This document shows, in pieces, positions 33,899-46,149 of a stretch of 64,000 nucleotides of DNA. Each line of letters opens with the position of its first letter. Position 1 is the first letter of the stretch. A model generated the notes under the pieces. That model searched no databases and was not told the DNA's origin. It was given only the letters and a program-made list of their open reading frames with translations. Origin of the DNA: Girardinichthys multiradiatus (taxonomy: Eukaryota; Chordata; Actinopteri; Cyprinodontiformes; Goodeidae); contig NC_061806.1 in assembly GCF_021462225.1 (NCBI RefSeq), forward strand, positions 28,788,144 to 28,852,143, in the 5' to 3' direction. The translations under genes were made by a program, and so were the position numbers.

Positions 33899-35561
33899 CT
33901 GCAGCCTCGATAAACAGCAGACATGTCTCAAAATGTTGGAGAAAAAGTTTCCTTTAAGTAGCTTCTCTCTTCATTTGAACTCCTCGCTGATACTGAGCAT
34001 GGCTGACTGAGTCTGCTTCACTTAATAACAGCGTCCACACTGAAGAGTGTTGTTATCCATGTGATCTGGTAGCAATTAGTATGGAGTGTTCACCGATCTC
34101 CTGTAACCATGACGACTGCTCTTTATTTTTGTTCGGAGAAGTATTTGACTCTTCATGACGCTCGGTTTGTTCTCTCAGGAAAAGTAAGAAGAAGCGTGAC
34201 CGCTCTCCATCCTCCTCTTCCTCTTCCTCCTCAACATCACCCTATCCTCCCCCCTTCAGAGGAAAAGAGTACATGGGGGAGGGGATGGAGCACCTAGAGG
34301 AGGGCCACAGCCAACCACGCTATCCTCCACGGGACTACATCGGCCCCGGGGACCGGGGCCCTCGGGATTTTGAGGGCCACTTCCCAGAGAGAGGAAGAGG
34401 TCGTGGATTTGTAAGTTCCTGTGTGCTTTTGTGTTTTATTGATGACATCATAGTAGGCCTCAGTTCTCCTCTCTTCCTCCTAATAATGATGATGATGTCA
34501 CATTTCTCTGGAGGTAACTTCTGTAAAAACTCACCTTCCCTCCATCCGCTTTTAACTCTGCCTCCAGCATAATCTGATGATGAGGATGTGACGAAGATGT
34601 TAAACTGTTTTAATTTCAGTTTCCCAGGATCAGAGGAAGAGGCTGGAATAGAGGAAATTATCCTGGGAATAGCAACGGAAACCCTGCAAATATGAACCCC
34701 CCAGTGCGTCCCCAGGAGGAAGACTGGGACCCAGAATATACACCCAAGAGCAGAAAGTACTACCTGGTGAGTCAGGGACGGTCTGTGCAGTGGTCTTCAT
34801 GCTGCTAGACGTTTCCTGAATGCGCCTTTCCTTTGTAACACTGTGTTTCCTGTATAGACCAGCAGAGGGCAGCAGAGAGCTTTTAACAGAAACATGGTGG
34901 ATACTTTTCTTTTTTTACTATTTAATGTTTATGTTTAATTTAACAGTCAAACTGGATGTAATATATTGGAAGACTTTAATGTAGACATAACATTGGTTAT
35001 TCTTATTAAAAAATATGTTGCCTAAGAAAATATTTGAGTTTGCAGCAGAGCTGCTGCCTCTTTGTTTCCATGTGGAATTTAAAAAAAAATATCTGTTTTT
35101 ATGAGATAAAAGCCACAGCCTCTAATCCCAGAGAAACATCTGCCATGTCCTCCACATGTAGGGTTATGGGCTAAGAATGAGACTAAACATCTTTCTATAA
35201 ACGGCGTCGGAAGTGTTTGAGTTTTCATCTGACCTTCGTCTGCTGGAGCTAAACATCGAGAATAAATCCCTTAAAACAGTTTTGAGGTTTTCCTTCTTCC
35301 TCACATTCTCACCACCTCTTCCTAAATCTCTTTCAGCACGATGATCGTGATGGCGAAAAAACCTGGGTGGAGAACCGAGGCCGGGGGCGGGGCTCCTTCC
35401 CCGCCCGCCGTGGCCGCTTCGTGTACCGAAAGGGCGGCAGCAGCCCAAAGTGGACCCATGACATGTTCCAGGGAGGTGAGGAGGGGGAGCTGGGGGATGA
35501 CGGCATCGAGGTGGAGCACAAAGAGTCCAAGAGCTCCACCGACGGCACCCCGAAGCAGTGA
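28053..35561 (+). CDS. thrap3: Thyroid hormone receptor-associated protein 3
   Basis: THRAP3 (TRAP150) is a nuclear RS-rich protein of the BCLAF1/THRAP3 family acting in pre-mRNA splicing, mRNA decay and transcription. Coding exons: 28053-28174, 30307-31080, 31178-31795, 32061-32227, 32334-32445, 32537-32612, 33112-33293, 34179-34410, 34620-34766 and 35337-35561. They sum to 2655 bp, 884 residues plus TGA, all phases compatible (human is about 955). Residues 7-45 are an Arg/Ser domain. About 60-115 is a Tyr/Arg/Gly region ([18 protein letters not shown]). Family core motifs follow: [12 protein letters not shown] (about 527), [26 protein letters not shown] (634) and [14 protein letters not shown] (797-810). 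The end is an acidic tail after [12 protein letters not shown] at 28053 is the first codon after the acceptor and starts MSK as expected. No break was seen; map7d1 upstream and eva1b downstream support orthology. Confidence 0.95.
29235..29600. repeat. Common fish interspersed repeat, copy 2 (thrap3 intron)
   Basis: Diverged copy of the 13515-14035 repeat: TTTAGCTTTATGTATATAGG, GTTTACAACAAAT, TCTGATTGGTTAAAGGTTTT, AAGGAAACCCAGC and CCCTTTAACAGCAAGAAAC occur in the same order. It sits in the 2.1-kb intron between coding exons 1 and 2, otherwise featureless. Confidence 0.6.
33865..33899. repeat. (CT)n microsatellite in thrap3 intron
   Basis: Nearly perfect CT dinucleotide run between exons 33112-33293 and 34179-34410. 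It ends in TCCTGCAG and so resembles a polypyrimidine tract with an acceptor, but no open continuation of thrap3 follows. Confidence 0.9.
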
Positions 35562-36127
35562 AACGAGTTCTTCCAGCGTCTCATTTAACGGTTTAACTGT
35601 TTCTATTTTTGTCTTTTTAAGTGAGAACTTTAAGGCTTCATGTTCTGCAGAAAATCAAAGCGTTTGTGCCTTAGAGGAGAATAAAAACTGGTGATGTTGT
35701 CTCTGTGAAGTGTCTGAAGGCATCGTTCATGATCTTTTAACTGTTTCTGCATGAAGTCGTTCAGTCGGACCAATCAGCAGCGACCATCCACCTGAACGTT
35801 AGTCACATGGTTTTCTACCGTGTGTGTGTGTGTGTGTGTGTTTAACATCAACACACGGCAGTTTTCATGTCTCTATAGTTCAGTAAAAACAGTTAAAACT
35901 CAAATCACAAAGTTTGAAGAGAAATCTATCTGCTGTAGAGATTTAGATTCATGTTCCTGTGAAATTCTAGTTTTAATCCCAAATACGAAACATGATCTGA
36001 TTTTCTGTTCTGATCCAGGCTGTTGGACCGGACGTCTGCATGTTCTGAACAAACTGACGTCTTCTGTTTCAGCCTGAAACTTTTTTTTACTTTTCTCAAG
36101 CTTTAAACTGGCTGTCTTTTGATTTTC

Positions 36128-36133
36128 AATAAA
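36128..36133 (+). terminator. thrap3: thrap3 distal polyadenylation signal
   Basis: AATAAA 567 bp after the stop. A proximal AATAAA also lies at 35680-35685, 119 bp after the stop, so two 3' UTR lengths are possible. A (TG)n run at 35820-35840 lies between them. Confidence 0.55.
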
Positions 36134-36414
36134 TTTCCCTTTGAGTCGGGACGTTTCTGGACTTTTTGTTCTTTCTACAACTTCAGCTTGATGTCTAAGG
36201 TTCACTCAGACTTCAGCACAATGTTTAAAAGCCCCTTTAAGTTTGTCGGGTTGCAGCTCCACACAGTCTTTGTTCAGCACATACAGAAGCTGCAGAACCT
36301 GGAGGAAGCTGGAATAACTTCTGGTCTAATGGTCTGACCAGACCCGCCAGCTTCAGGTCTGCCGACATTTACTCTCAGAGAAACTGAGCTAGAACTGTCA
36401 GAGGCGTTAACATC

Positions 36415-36420
36415 TTTATT
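36415..36420 (-). terminator. eva1b: Candidate eva1b polyadenylation signal
   Basis: TTTATT on + reads AATAAA on the complement, 1.76 kb after the eva1b stop. It is the nearest perfect minus-strand AATAAA found by eye downstream of eva1b. If used, eva1b and thrap3 transcripts end about 280 bp apart, tail to tail. Confidence 0.4.
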
Positions 36421-38178
36421 TTCATTTAAAATGTTTAACCTGTAAGTCAGAACACAGCAGAAGAGGATTCACATGAAGCTATTTGTTCACTGGAAAGATT
36501 AATATTGGAAAATCTAATCTGGAAAGTTATGTTTTCCTTTGTCTGATTCCTAAAAGATAAACATGCGTGTAGGAGCATCCACGCTCCTACAGCTTTTCAT
36601 GAAGCTTCAGGTGGAACATCTCACTGCTGGTCACCGGGTCAGCACTTCCCCCACAGCTCCTCCGCATGTAGAAGTTTCTTTAAACCTTCCAGTAGAAAAC
36701 CTCCAGCAGGTCAACGGTAAATAATTACAACAAAGGTCAGTGCAGCTCTTTGGAAATAACTGTTAACTGAGGTTAAAAATAATAAGAATCTGCCAGTCTA
36801 AAGAAAACAATGAAAGAAACCCAGAGAACTGTGGATCCCGACCTTACAGAATCCAGAAAGTTCTGGATTGAAGGAAGGGAAATAGGAAATTATGGCTTCA
36901 ATGAAAAATGTGTTTATAACTGGGAACGCAGCTCCGTGTGAACATTAGTGCAAAGTTCAGAACCTCAACATGTCAGTCAGTCTGGAAAACTAAACGACCC
37001 TCAGAAAGAGTCCAGATCTTCAGACCATAAATAAATGAACAGACTTTTCCACATCATCATAAAGTCCAATTATAACAACAAATGTTCGGGTTTGTGTTTG
37101 ACATGGAAAATTTGAAGGAACTCAAAACACGTCTAATCAGTGAAAGTCCTGAGAAACTAAACCATCTCCTGGGTCTTTGCTCTGAGTGACCCCAGAGGGT
37201 TCTGAATAGAAAACATTGGCACAGACTGGCACAGGAGATCCGGGTTATAACTGGAACACAGGAAGTGATGGCTCGGAGACAGAATCTGGTAAAAGTTCAT
37301 CTGGGTTTCTGTTAGCTCCTGTTATTACTCCTTATCCAACAATTATTATAAAAACTTTCTCAGATGGGAGCATGAAGTTTTTAGTCTTTCTGTAGCAACA
37401 AACCCAGAACTTCATGCTGTCAAAGAGGTAAGAGACTTTCCACAGCAGAAGATCATTCTGGAAGATCCAGTCCAGTCAACAGGTGTATTTATCAATTTAA
37501 TAAAATGGGTTTTAACTGGAGCTCGACTTCAGAATCTACAGAACAGAAGCTATCAGATGGTCTGAGAAGATCATGAAGACCAGGAAACATCTGCAGTCCA
37601 GCTTTAAATGTTCTTCACTTAACTGAGCTAACCTGCTGTCTTCATGAAGTGAAGAAGAAATAAACCAACAATAAAACTCATTTATAGTAAATGACACCAG
37701 AATGATTTAAATAAAGCTGAATAATCAGAGTGAGCAGATGAGGACCAGATTACAGGATTAAACCTTCACTTTTCCTTTGGTTTACTAGTTAACCTTTTCT
37801 TAACGGGTTCAGTTCATTTCGGGTTTCAGTTTGCATTAAAAACATTCATATAAAAGTTTAAAGGCTGGGACATTTGGTCAAAATTCCCAAAAGTAAAGGA
37901 AAATAAATGAAATGTTTCTCCCTGGTTCTGAGGTTTTTGGTCATCTAAGTGTAGCAGTTCAGCTTCACTCGTCTGAAGTTCATTTCAAAAAGGAAATAAG
38001 GAAACTGGAACCTTCAGAGTCATTCTGGAACTGGGCTTACTGGGAACACTGGAGCTTTCCTCGTTTAACTAGAAACTCAGAGATGAGTGGAGCGCCCTCT
38101 GCTGGAAGGGTTAAAAACCTGATAAATAAAAATCACTCCAGGCAGAAACATCTCAGTCCTGCTTCCCTCTGGTTAAAG

Positions 38179-39145
38179 TCAGTGGTAATGCACCCGTCCG
38201 ATCGTTCCCGTCCCAGTAACCAGGATGTCCGGCTGCCCATTTCTCCAGATTTCGCGGACGATCCGTTCCCGTTCCTCCAGACGCCGGGCCTTCTCCAGCT
38301 CCTCCGCAGACGTGAACACGTTGAGGCTCCTCAGAGTGCCGTTAGACGGGCTGCTGCGCTCGCTCAGGGGCCCCCCTGTCACTTTGCTCTCAGACTCCAA
38401 CCCAGACTCCATCCCATCTACCTCTGACATGCTCTCTTCCTCCTCCTCCTCCTCCTGATCCTTGCTGGACTCTCTGAGCTGCCTCATCTCGGGCGTTGGA
38501 GGAGGTCTTCTGAAGCGGTGGGTCCTGCAGGCGATGCCGGCAATCAGGAGGCAGAGCGCCATGAAGAGCCCGAATGAGACGCCCATCATGAAGTAAAGAG
38601 CGAAGCTCTCTGGATTGGCTGAAAAACACAAGACAACAAACACTCCTTTACTTCACGATTGAGGTTGAGGTGTCTCAGGTGCTGAGGAGAAAATTCTGAT
38701 TTATTTTTATTGTGAAGGACAATCTCTCTGTGCACTGCATTTCAGCTGCTTTTCAGCCCGAAGGTTCTGGGTTTGAAGCCCTCCATATGGCATGTTGTCT
38801 CCATGCACGCTCTGGGTTTTCTCCAGGTTCTCATTGTATGAGCTTCCTGCTGCTTCTTCGAGCTCCAGAACAATGAGACACGAGTCAGATCAAACCAAGG
38901 ATATGTTCTGGAAAAGATCCAGGCTTCACTTCACTGCAGGTCTTTGGCTCGTCCCTTCAGAGTGAAGTTCCTCTGAAAATGGTCAAGTTAAAAGCAACTA
39001 AAATCCAAAGAAAGACTCTGAAGGACCTTTAGAAGGTGAGAGGAATCAGTAGTGTTGTGTGGAAGCACAGTTACTGACCTTTGATGTGGGCGTAGGTGGC
39101 CATGCTGTTACTGAGCAGCTCCATATCTGTCTTTCCAGGCTCCAT
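38179..39145 (-). CDS. eva1b: EVA-1 homolog B (FAM176B)
   Basis: A small single-pass membrane protein of the EVA1/FAM176 family, whose members are linked to autophagy and apoptosis (EVA1A) and SLT-1 reception (worm EVA-1). Coding exons on the complement: 39145-39079 (ATG; 22 codons plus one base) and 38618-38179 (TGA). They give 168 residues (human about 165). The start exon reads MEPGKTDMELLSNSMATYAH. The splice gives IKANPESF, then a hydrophobic segment at residues 29-52 (transmembrane). An Arg/His basic stop, a Glu run at 78-84 and the conserved C-terminal block VFTSAEELEKARRLEERER with IVREIW follow, ending TGTIGRVHYH. The gene is convergent with thrap3. No signal peptide is needed because the helix is N-terminal. 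Confidence 0.93.
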
Positions 39146-42100
39146 CCTGTTCAAACATCCACCATCAGGCTGTGGAGGCAGATCCTAGCTGGAAGCAGAG
39201 ACGGTGATGAACACACATATAGAAACATCACAACATGAAACAGTAATTCTGGATCGGACCGGTTGGTCTATAACCGTCAGCATCTGGGTCAGTAACTGTA
39301 CCTTTAACAGATTCAAACCTGGGGATCCTTCCAGTCTTTGTTCCTCTGAGCTCTTTGTAACATGAAGGTACTTGTTCTGAAGTAGTGTGTCCCCAAGAGC
39401 AGCTGGGATGTTCTGGATGAACTGAGCCTTAAAGCTCCGATGGTCCCACGGTTAAAGCTCCATCTAAACATGATGACTGATATTTCCCACATTCGCTCTG
39501 GTTCCAGCAGCAAAGTGCGTGGGAGCTGAATGTTTTCCTTTCTGATGCCGTCTCCCCGGGGAGTACCCAATCACCCCCCGGCCCCCACCGACCCAGCTGG
39601 TGCTGCCATCGGGGGCCAGGGCCGTCTCCCACCCTGATCTTTATCACCCTTCAGACCCTCGGCGCTCTTTAAAAATCTTTTTTTTATTTGTTTTAGGGAG
39701 GTAACGCTCATAGTCGATATGGGAGCTTACCGAGGGGCCTTCATAATGGGAACCAGGGGCTCTGGGAACAGTTAACCCACAACAGGACTGGACTGCACAC
39801 TTAATTTACAGCCCCCAGACCTGAACAACATAAGTGGGGTAATTTGGTCTCAGTTCAGGTTTAAACTGGGTTGTTTTAGTTTAGATTAGAGACTGAACGC
39901 TGCTGCCAGAGCATGAACCATGTTTGCAAAGCTTAAAGCGTTTACCAGGAAAGTCTGATAAATGGATTTATGCTCCTGACAACTGACCCCCCCCCCTCCC
40001 TTCAGGGAATAAATAAAGTTTTAGGTTGGATAGTGGGCCTGGAAACTCCTGAAAAAGTGACACATCTGGACTCTTGATGTGTTGAGTACTTTAAACGGAT
40101 TCATCCAAAACCTTCTGGAGACCTAGGCTAAGACCCAGGTTGGCCCGCCAACTGATTTTGCTGATATGAGCTTATTTAGCGAACCCATTGTGAGCCCAGG
40201 TCCAGGCAGACCTATCGTGCGCAGTCCATCAGGGGACCACAGATACATAGGGACTGAAGCATCCTTAGGACTCACATTGACCCGATTCAAGCAGAACGCA
40301 GAAGAAAACGAGAAAAATAAGACCTTAAATCACCTATAAAACATGTCTCCACGACCAGGTTCTGTTAACGGACCGACTGGCAGAACATCAAAAAGCGACG
40401 GATGGCAGAGAGACAGCTGGAAAGTTAGACAGGAAAACATTTCCTAACAGAAAGTAAACTGCTGATATCTGAGATATAATTTAGAGGCTTCATGTGAGGC
40501 AGGATTCCCTCATAAGAACAGAAACAGAGTCCGCTGGAACCCAGTCTGCACATTACACTGGAGTAGAATAGAATAGAACACAGCAGACTAGAACAGAGTA
40601 AAACAGAAAATAATCAAATAGAACAGAGCAGAATAGTAGTAGGGTTATTTGTTGTGGGTTTTAAGTTGAACTCTTTTCACGTTTTTGGATCACAGCAGAG
40701 AAACAAAGATAAACAGAACATCGTCTCGTTTGGGTCCACTACAGGCATTCAGTTCTATTCACTTTATTTTTATAATCTGATCTAGTTCTTAACCAGAACT
40801 ACAGGTTCTTCACATCAGATGAGGAAGACTCCGTTCAACTCAAAACACATGAAACCATATGACGAAGCTGTAAATTTATCTTACAGCTCGACAGTCTGGT
40901 TCTGTGACAGAACAAGTTTTCTTCTTCACTCACCTTGATTCTGGTGAACGTTTCTTCTTATAAAACTCCAGGGCGGTTCTGATCCGTCAGATTATAGAGG
41001 AGTGTTCATGCTGTCCTCATCTGGGATCCTCTGACATCCTCAGAGTGTGTCCACAGAGCTGCTTCTTCTTCAAGAGAAAAATGACACTCCTGCTTGTAAA
41101 ACCAAGAATTCAAAATAAAAGCCCCAAACAGGAGGCTGTTTTATGAGATGAGGGAGGTGATCCCAGTCTGATCCGACTTTGCTCCCTGCTCGGGACGAAG
41201 GGTGGGACAGGAAATAACTGGGCGACTGCCGGGCTGCTGCAGGGGCTCCTGGATTAACACTAATCTGAGCCTGGGGAGGAGCCCAGTTTGCACCTGACCC
41301 AATACCTGAGTTTACCGGTATCAATTGGACTCGCCCAGGTCTCAGGTGAGTGATGTTTCATGTTCTCAGTAGGTTCTCCACCTCACCCGCTGCTGGACAA
41401 AAAAATCCAGACATGTTTTCTGGTTCTTTTCCAGAACTGCAGGATGTGTTTTTGCCTCCAGCAGCAGCTCTTGCTGTGCATCACTGCAGAAGAATTGTTT
41501 GTGTGGTTTAAAGGGCTATTCTGAGCTGTGTGAGTGTTGATGTGGCGCTGCTGATGTTTTTAGCAAAGCACCAAGTGCTCATTATGTGGTCCACTGTCAT
41601 TCAGGCTGAACGCAGTCAGGAGGAAAACAAAGATCTCACTGCTGAGGGACATTCCTGCAGCTCGTCCCACTTTAAGCCACACACAGCTTGTGTTGTGTCA
41701 GGCCTGTCCTGGAATAACACACAGATGCCTATAATTCCCAGCTGCATTCCTGTTCCTGAGGAACTCCCAATCTCCAAACTAAACACTGTCTTCCTTTCTG
41801 CTGGTTTTCATGATCCCAGCAGCTCCGGCTCGCTGATGCAGGGATGTCTGGGAGGCTGTGGAAACTCGTCTGCTTGTTTTTCCCTCCTGCAGACCGCCAT
41901 GGTTTCCTGACTCAAACACAGACACATTGTTCAGCAGCGAACAGAACCACACCCAGATGGATCAGCTGTCATTAAGAGGCGCTGCCCAGAGCGTTTCCCA
42001 TAAAAAGGTCACATTTTAAAAATATTCTGAAGGTTTTAGGGTTTGAAACACTAAAAGAAACACTTTAAAAACACATGAAACCACAGTGGCAATAAAATAA

Positions 42101-42536
42101 TTAATCAGGCTCCACAGTGCCAACATACCTTCTGAAGTGTTGGACTAGCTGTGCAATCCTCTGTCTGGGTCCAGTTATGACCTGATGCTGCCAGCAGATG
42201 AAGCTAATGAACCACCTCCTCTACCACCTAACTAAGCTGATTAAGGTGTTTCTTTCTGAGTGGTGAGGAACTGCAGCAGGCGAACTCCACTGAGGACAGA
42301 AGACACTGATGTGTAAAGAGTCCATTTAGTTTCAAACGTTGGTCATTAAGACTTTCTGCCTACAAGAGTCCAGAGTTTAAAGTTTGAAATCATGCAGTGA
42401 TCGCTGTGGGAGATAAATCCACTGGAGAAACGTGTGGTTGTGCATCAGTAACAACAGTCTGTTGTGCATCATTTCAGTCCGTTAAAGACGGTAAAATTTG
42501 ACTGAACTTGTGCTTTTTTACTGTTGCTAATTCCAT

Positions 42537-42840
42537 ATAGTCCATCCATCCATCGTCCAAACCCGCTTGTCCTTGCAGCAGGTTTAGATGCTGACGCTGC
42601 GAGGACAGGCACCAGCGCCCCTGTAGTCATTGGGAGAGAGACGGGGTCCAGACTGAACAGGTCACCAGTCCATCACAGGACAACACAGAGACCTATTGGA
42701 CAAACCAGCATGCACGCACGCACACACACATACACACACACACACCTAATGACTATTAACAGAGACCAGTTAACCTAACAGTCATGTTTTTGGACTGTGA
42801 GAGGAAGCCAAAGTACCCGGAGAGAATCCACACTCCAGGC
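42537..42840. repeat. Fish interspersed repeat with (CA)n
   Basis: Contains CATCCATCCATCG, then GGTCACCAGTCCATCACAGG, a CACACACACA run at about 42717-42745, TTAACCTAACAGTCATGTTT and GTACCCGGAGAGAATCC. I recall this word order from a common repeat in fish genomes. No open reading frame of note. Confidence 0.7.
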
Positions 42841-43364
42841 CTGGATTCAGACCCAAAATCACTAAACACAAATCCACACACTGAAATCCATGATGTTCTA
42901 AGCCCTGCTGGATCATGGCGATGTTCCTGTTCTATAAGGTCCATTACAGGTTCTAGAGGTCTGCCTCATCTTTGTGATCTGCATGTTAAAGCTTCTTTAT
43001 GTGAAGCTTCATGCACTGGATCACACACATTTTTCAGGTTCTGCCTTATCTTTGTTCTCTGCTACAAAGAACCAGCAGCCGTCATCCACTATGTTCCAGC
43101 AGGTTTGGTGGTTTTAGGTTTTCTGCCTCTGCTGCAAACATCTCAACTCAGATCATTTGAAACGTTTCTCACCGTTGAGACATGAATCTGTTGATGCTTC
43201 CGGTTTTTGTTGCTGTGATCCAGTCGGCTGCTGGACTGTCTGGAAATTAGAGACTAGCTTTTATGCCTAGAATCAGTATGACATCTGAGCTGACCTCTGA
43301 CCCTGATCACCCTGATAGAAGAGATCTTGATCTCAGTGGGACTTTGCCTGAAATAAAAGTAATC

Positions 43365-43900
43365 TTGGGATTCAGTGCCTTGCTCAAGGACGCTTGGGCA
43401 TTTGGCTGGGGAGGCTAGAATTGAACACACAACCTCTGAGGATGTTAAATAGAACATGTGACACGAAGCTACAGGATAGGAGAACCTTCATTATCGCCCT
43501 GATATTCAGGCCTCCAAAACGCCGACTCACCTTCCATAAGAACCAGAAGAATAACATCAATGGACCTTCACACCTTGTCAGCGCTCGGGCCTCTTCTTGT
43601 AGATCTGCCAGGTTCCGGATGCATCTCTCAGCATCGAGACCTTCTGACTCACAGAAAGCAGGTTCTGGGTTCCCAGCTAGTTCTGTGTGGAGCATGAATC
43701 GCTTCTCTCAGGGTACTCCGACTTCCTGTCACTGTCAGGTTAGCTGGAGACTCTGAACTGCTCCCAGGTGTGGGTACCTGTCTCCCTGGGATGGACATGG
43801 TAACCTGTCCAGGGTGTACCCAACTCTCACCCACTGACTGCTGGAGATAAGCAGAAGTTACTGCATGACCCTACAAGGACTTGGAATAAACAATGAAGAT
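43365..43900. repeat. Two fused fish interspersed repeats
   Basis: The left part holds CAGTGCCTTGCTCAAGGACG. The right part holds TGGTAACCTGTCCAGGGTGT, then ACCCAACTCTCACCCACTGA and CTGGAGATAAGCAG, near an AGACCTTCTGACTCACAGAA block. Both are recalled as dispersed fish repeats. Open frames here have no conserved protein content. Confidence 0.6.
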
Positions 43901-44000
43901 GGTTTAGAAGATGGAAAAGATATGAGGAAAATCGGGATCACAGGAAGGAGAAGCAGAAGAACCACACACTGGATCTGGTTGTTTTGGACAGTTTTGTTCT

Positions 44001-44006
44001 TTTATT
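44001..44006 (-). terminator. lsm10: lsm10 polyadenylation signal
   Basis: AATAAA on the complement, 154 bp after the lsm10 stop, a normal spacing for a short 3' UTR. Confidence 0.6.
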
Positions 44007-44159
44007 AACAGTCAAAGTCAGTCGGCTTGCCTGCCTCCCTCACAGGACCCATGGTTAAAGCTTTTGGTCCGATTGTTCTGAAAAACAGAGCCCAGGTTTG
44101 AAATGTGAGGATTCTCTGAACCTGCAGAATCCAGATTAGATTAAATAAAATAAAACGAC

Positions 44160-44561
44160 TCATTTCATCTTCTTGGCGAACTCTTTCCTGCCGCCGCCTT
44201 CGCTGGCAAAGTTTCGGACTCTGTGGATCTTAGCCAGCTGGTTCTGGATAGTCTTCATAATATCCACGTGGTCGGGGATGTGCACGTAGCGCACGTTCCT
44301 GCCGGTGACGAACAGGTCCTGCAGCCGGGTGCTCTGTCCCCGTCGGTCCCGGTACCTTACGTCCTCCAGACGGACATTCATGAAGGCGTCTACGTTGACC
44401 ACTCGGCCCCGGGCTGTGCACTCGTTCCTCAGGTCCACGGTGACCTCCTCCCCCTGCAGACCCTGCAGCAGAACCACCATGCTGTTCTCTGCAATCGTCC
44501 GCTCCCGAATGGAGTTCACTATGGCGCAGGATGGCGCGGAGTGAGCCGCTTCGGACTCCAT
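44160..44561 (-). CDS. lsm10: U7 snRNA-associated Sm-like protein LSm10
   Basis: LSm10 replaces SmD1 in the Sm ring of the U7 snRNP, which directs 3' end cleavage of replication-dependent histone pre-mRNAs in the nucleus. A single coding exon of 133 residues. The Sm1 motif spans about 27-66, with [17 protein letters not shown] and the [13 protein letters not shown] stretch carrying the conserved Asp/Asn of Sm proteins. The Sm2 motif is [14 protein letters not shown] (84-97). A Lys/Arg-rich tail ends KKMK. Human LSM10 is about 123 residues; the extra length is an N-terminal extension before [12 protein letters not shown] at 44561 lies shortly after an acceptor (CTTCCTCCAG/ACATTCC, about 44588), consistent with an intron in the 5' UTR. 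Confidence 0.95.
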   Translation of the reverse strand: MESEAAHSAPSCAIVNSIRERTIAENSMVVLLQGLQGEEVTVDLRNECTARGRVVNVDAFMNVRLEDVRYRDRRGQSTRLQDLFVTGRNVRYVHIPDHVDIMKTIQNQLAKIHRVRNFASEGGGRKEFAKKMK

Positions 44562-45239
44562 AGACTCTGAACGTCAGGAATGTCTGGAGGAAGAGCAGTG
44601 TCAAGATTAAAGATCAGAAATGTGTCAGATGAAGTTCTAGAGGTTGAACCGGTCCTAGTATTTAGTTCTAGGTTTATGACTGTTCTTATCTACATACTTT
44701 CAGAAGAAAATTTCTGTTTTCTCTTCTTGTTGTGTTCAGACTGGAAAAACGTCTCAACCTTCCAGGATAAAACCCATCTAATGGTCGTCATGGAGACCTT
44801 ATGATCCTACGCTTTGCTGCAGCTCCAACAGTGAGCCCGGCCCGTCCTCCTGACTCGGTGTGGTGGAGGACAACCTCGTGTCCTCGTCCTGCCTTGTTTG
44901 TCACAGTTCCAGCTGGTTTAAACGCTCTGACTGAAGCTGTGGGACAGTTCAGACCCTTAGATGTTTTCAAGTAGGGCAGATGTCTGACTGATCTGCTTTA
45001 CTTGAATGACGTGTTCCCTTGACTTTCCCATTTTCATGATTGGCTTTATCACATCATAATAATACCCCAGAGAATCAGGAAGCCATGGATTATAGATTAA
45101 ATGTTGTTAAACGTTCTGACCACATTTGTTTTATAAGATGTTGATAACTGGATCTCTGAGGATTTTATTAAAATATTTTTTGTCTTCAAGTAGGACTTCT
45201 TTCTCCACTGTTCTTAAATGAAAGGTCGGGTTTTCTTAC

Positions 45240-45540
45240 ATGTTTCAGTGTGATATTCGGCTGCTGTGTGAAGGAATGACTTGGGTCTGCTCCCAGTGAA
45301 ATGTGGAAGACGTCCACGATGATCCTGATCAGACGGACCTCCTCCGCTGACTCCTCTCCTTATCTCTAGAACTCGGCCACCCCACGGAGGAAGCTGAATA
45401 CAGCTGCTTGTATCCAGGTTCTGGTTCTGATCCGTATCTCAGAACTACGGATGGGGATGGAACGTTCTGCTGTTTGCAGAATAGATCTGTCGGAAAGTAT
45501 AAACGCAATTTTAGATTCTGGATCAGAACTGAAGAACTTC
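45240..45540 (-). mobile_element. LINE 3' fragment related to 8741-9360
   Basis: The complement contains GATACGGATCAGAACCAGAA, CCTGGATACAAGCAGCTG and a GAGATAAGGAGAGGAG word, all shared with about 9015-9100. Strongly decayed. Confidence 0.45.
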
Positions 45541-45610
45541 TTGAAAATCAACTCGGCATAATTTTGTTGTTCTGATGCATATTTGAGCTGAAAACCAGTT
45601 TAACTCCTAC

Positions 45611-45720
45611 CTGTACTGGTTGTTCTGGATAAACTGGGAGTTTTTCTCTCTTTCCGATTTAAAAACCTTCCGTCGGCCCTCTGCTACCACACAGTGATGA
45701 CGTGATATCCTCTTCTTCGT
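45611..45720 (-). promoter_or_regulatory. lsm10: Putative lsm10 5' untranslated exon and promoter
   Basis: On the complement, a donor CAGTACAG/GTAGGAGTT ends an exon-like stretch at 45611, pairing with the acceptor just before the lsm10 ATG. A CRE-like TGACGTGA (+ strand, about 45697-45704) lies near the probable start of transcription. Placement of the start itself is a guess. Confidence 0.4.
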
Positions 45721-46149
45721 GTTTTTCTTAAGTTGCACTACCGCCACCTTCTGGTGTAACAGTCCACTGCACTCTCGCTGTGTGTTTCATTCTTTTCCGC
45801 TTTTACTTTGTTTAAATGGGCTGAAATATCTTTAAAGTTCGGCTGTTCGGTCCTCCCCACATCCAGGGATAATGTCCAGCTGTTCCCCTGTTTTCTACAT
45901 CCCATAATGCCTCCTCCTGCTGCCTCTTTAACTGACTACAGAGACCATCTGGATGGATCCGTCAGTGTAATAATATTTTCTGATTGGCTCGCTGGGCTTC
46001 CGCTCCCGTTGGGATCATGTGATCAGCCAGACTGCATGTCTTTAATTGAATGTAAATCTATATGATTGGTTTGATTATATATTTATTTTTTACTGGATTT
46101 GAACTGGACCTGTTGGTACTAAATGAAACATTATTTATTGTTTAATTCA

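Larger units (their letters stand above)
39146..43990. other. Intergenic region eva1b-lsm10
   Basis: No exon of SH3D21 or STK40, the genes remembered on either side of EVA1B in mammals, was recognised. An AGAATAGAAC-type short tandem array lies at about 40560-40635. A 5' untranslated exon of eva1b is likely somewhere here but could not be placed. Confidence 0.45.

Noticed and set aside
33900..33960. Extra thrap3 exon after the (CT)n tract and CAG
   Set aside because: The following sequence has no similarity to THRAP3, and the neighbouring exons already join in phase (33293 to 34179).
44223..44604. Other long frames over lsm10, both strands
   Set aside because: Shadows of a GC-rich single exon. 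Only the 44561-44160 frame has Sm1 and Sm2 motifs.
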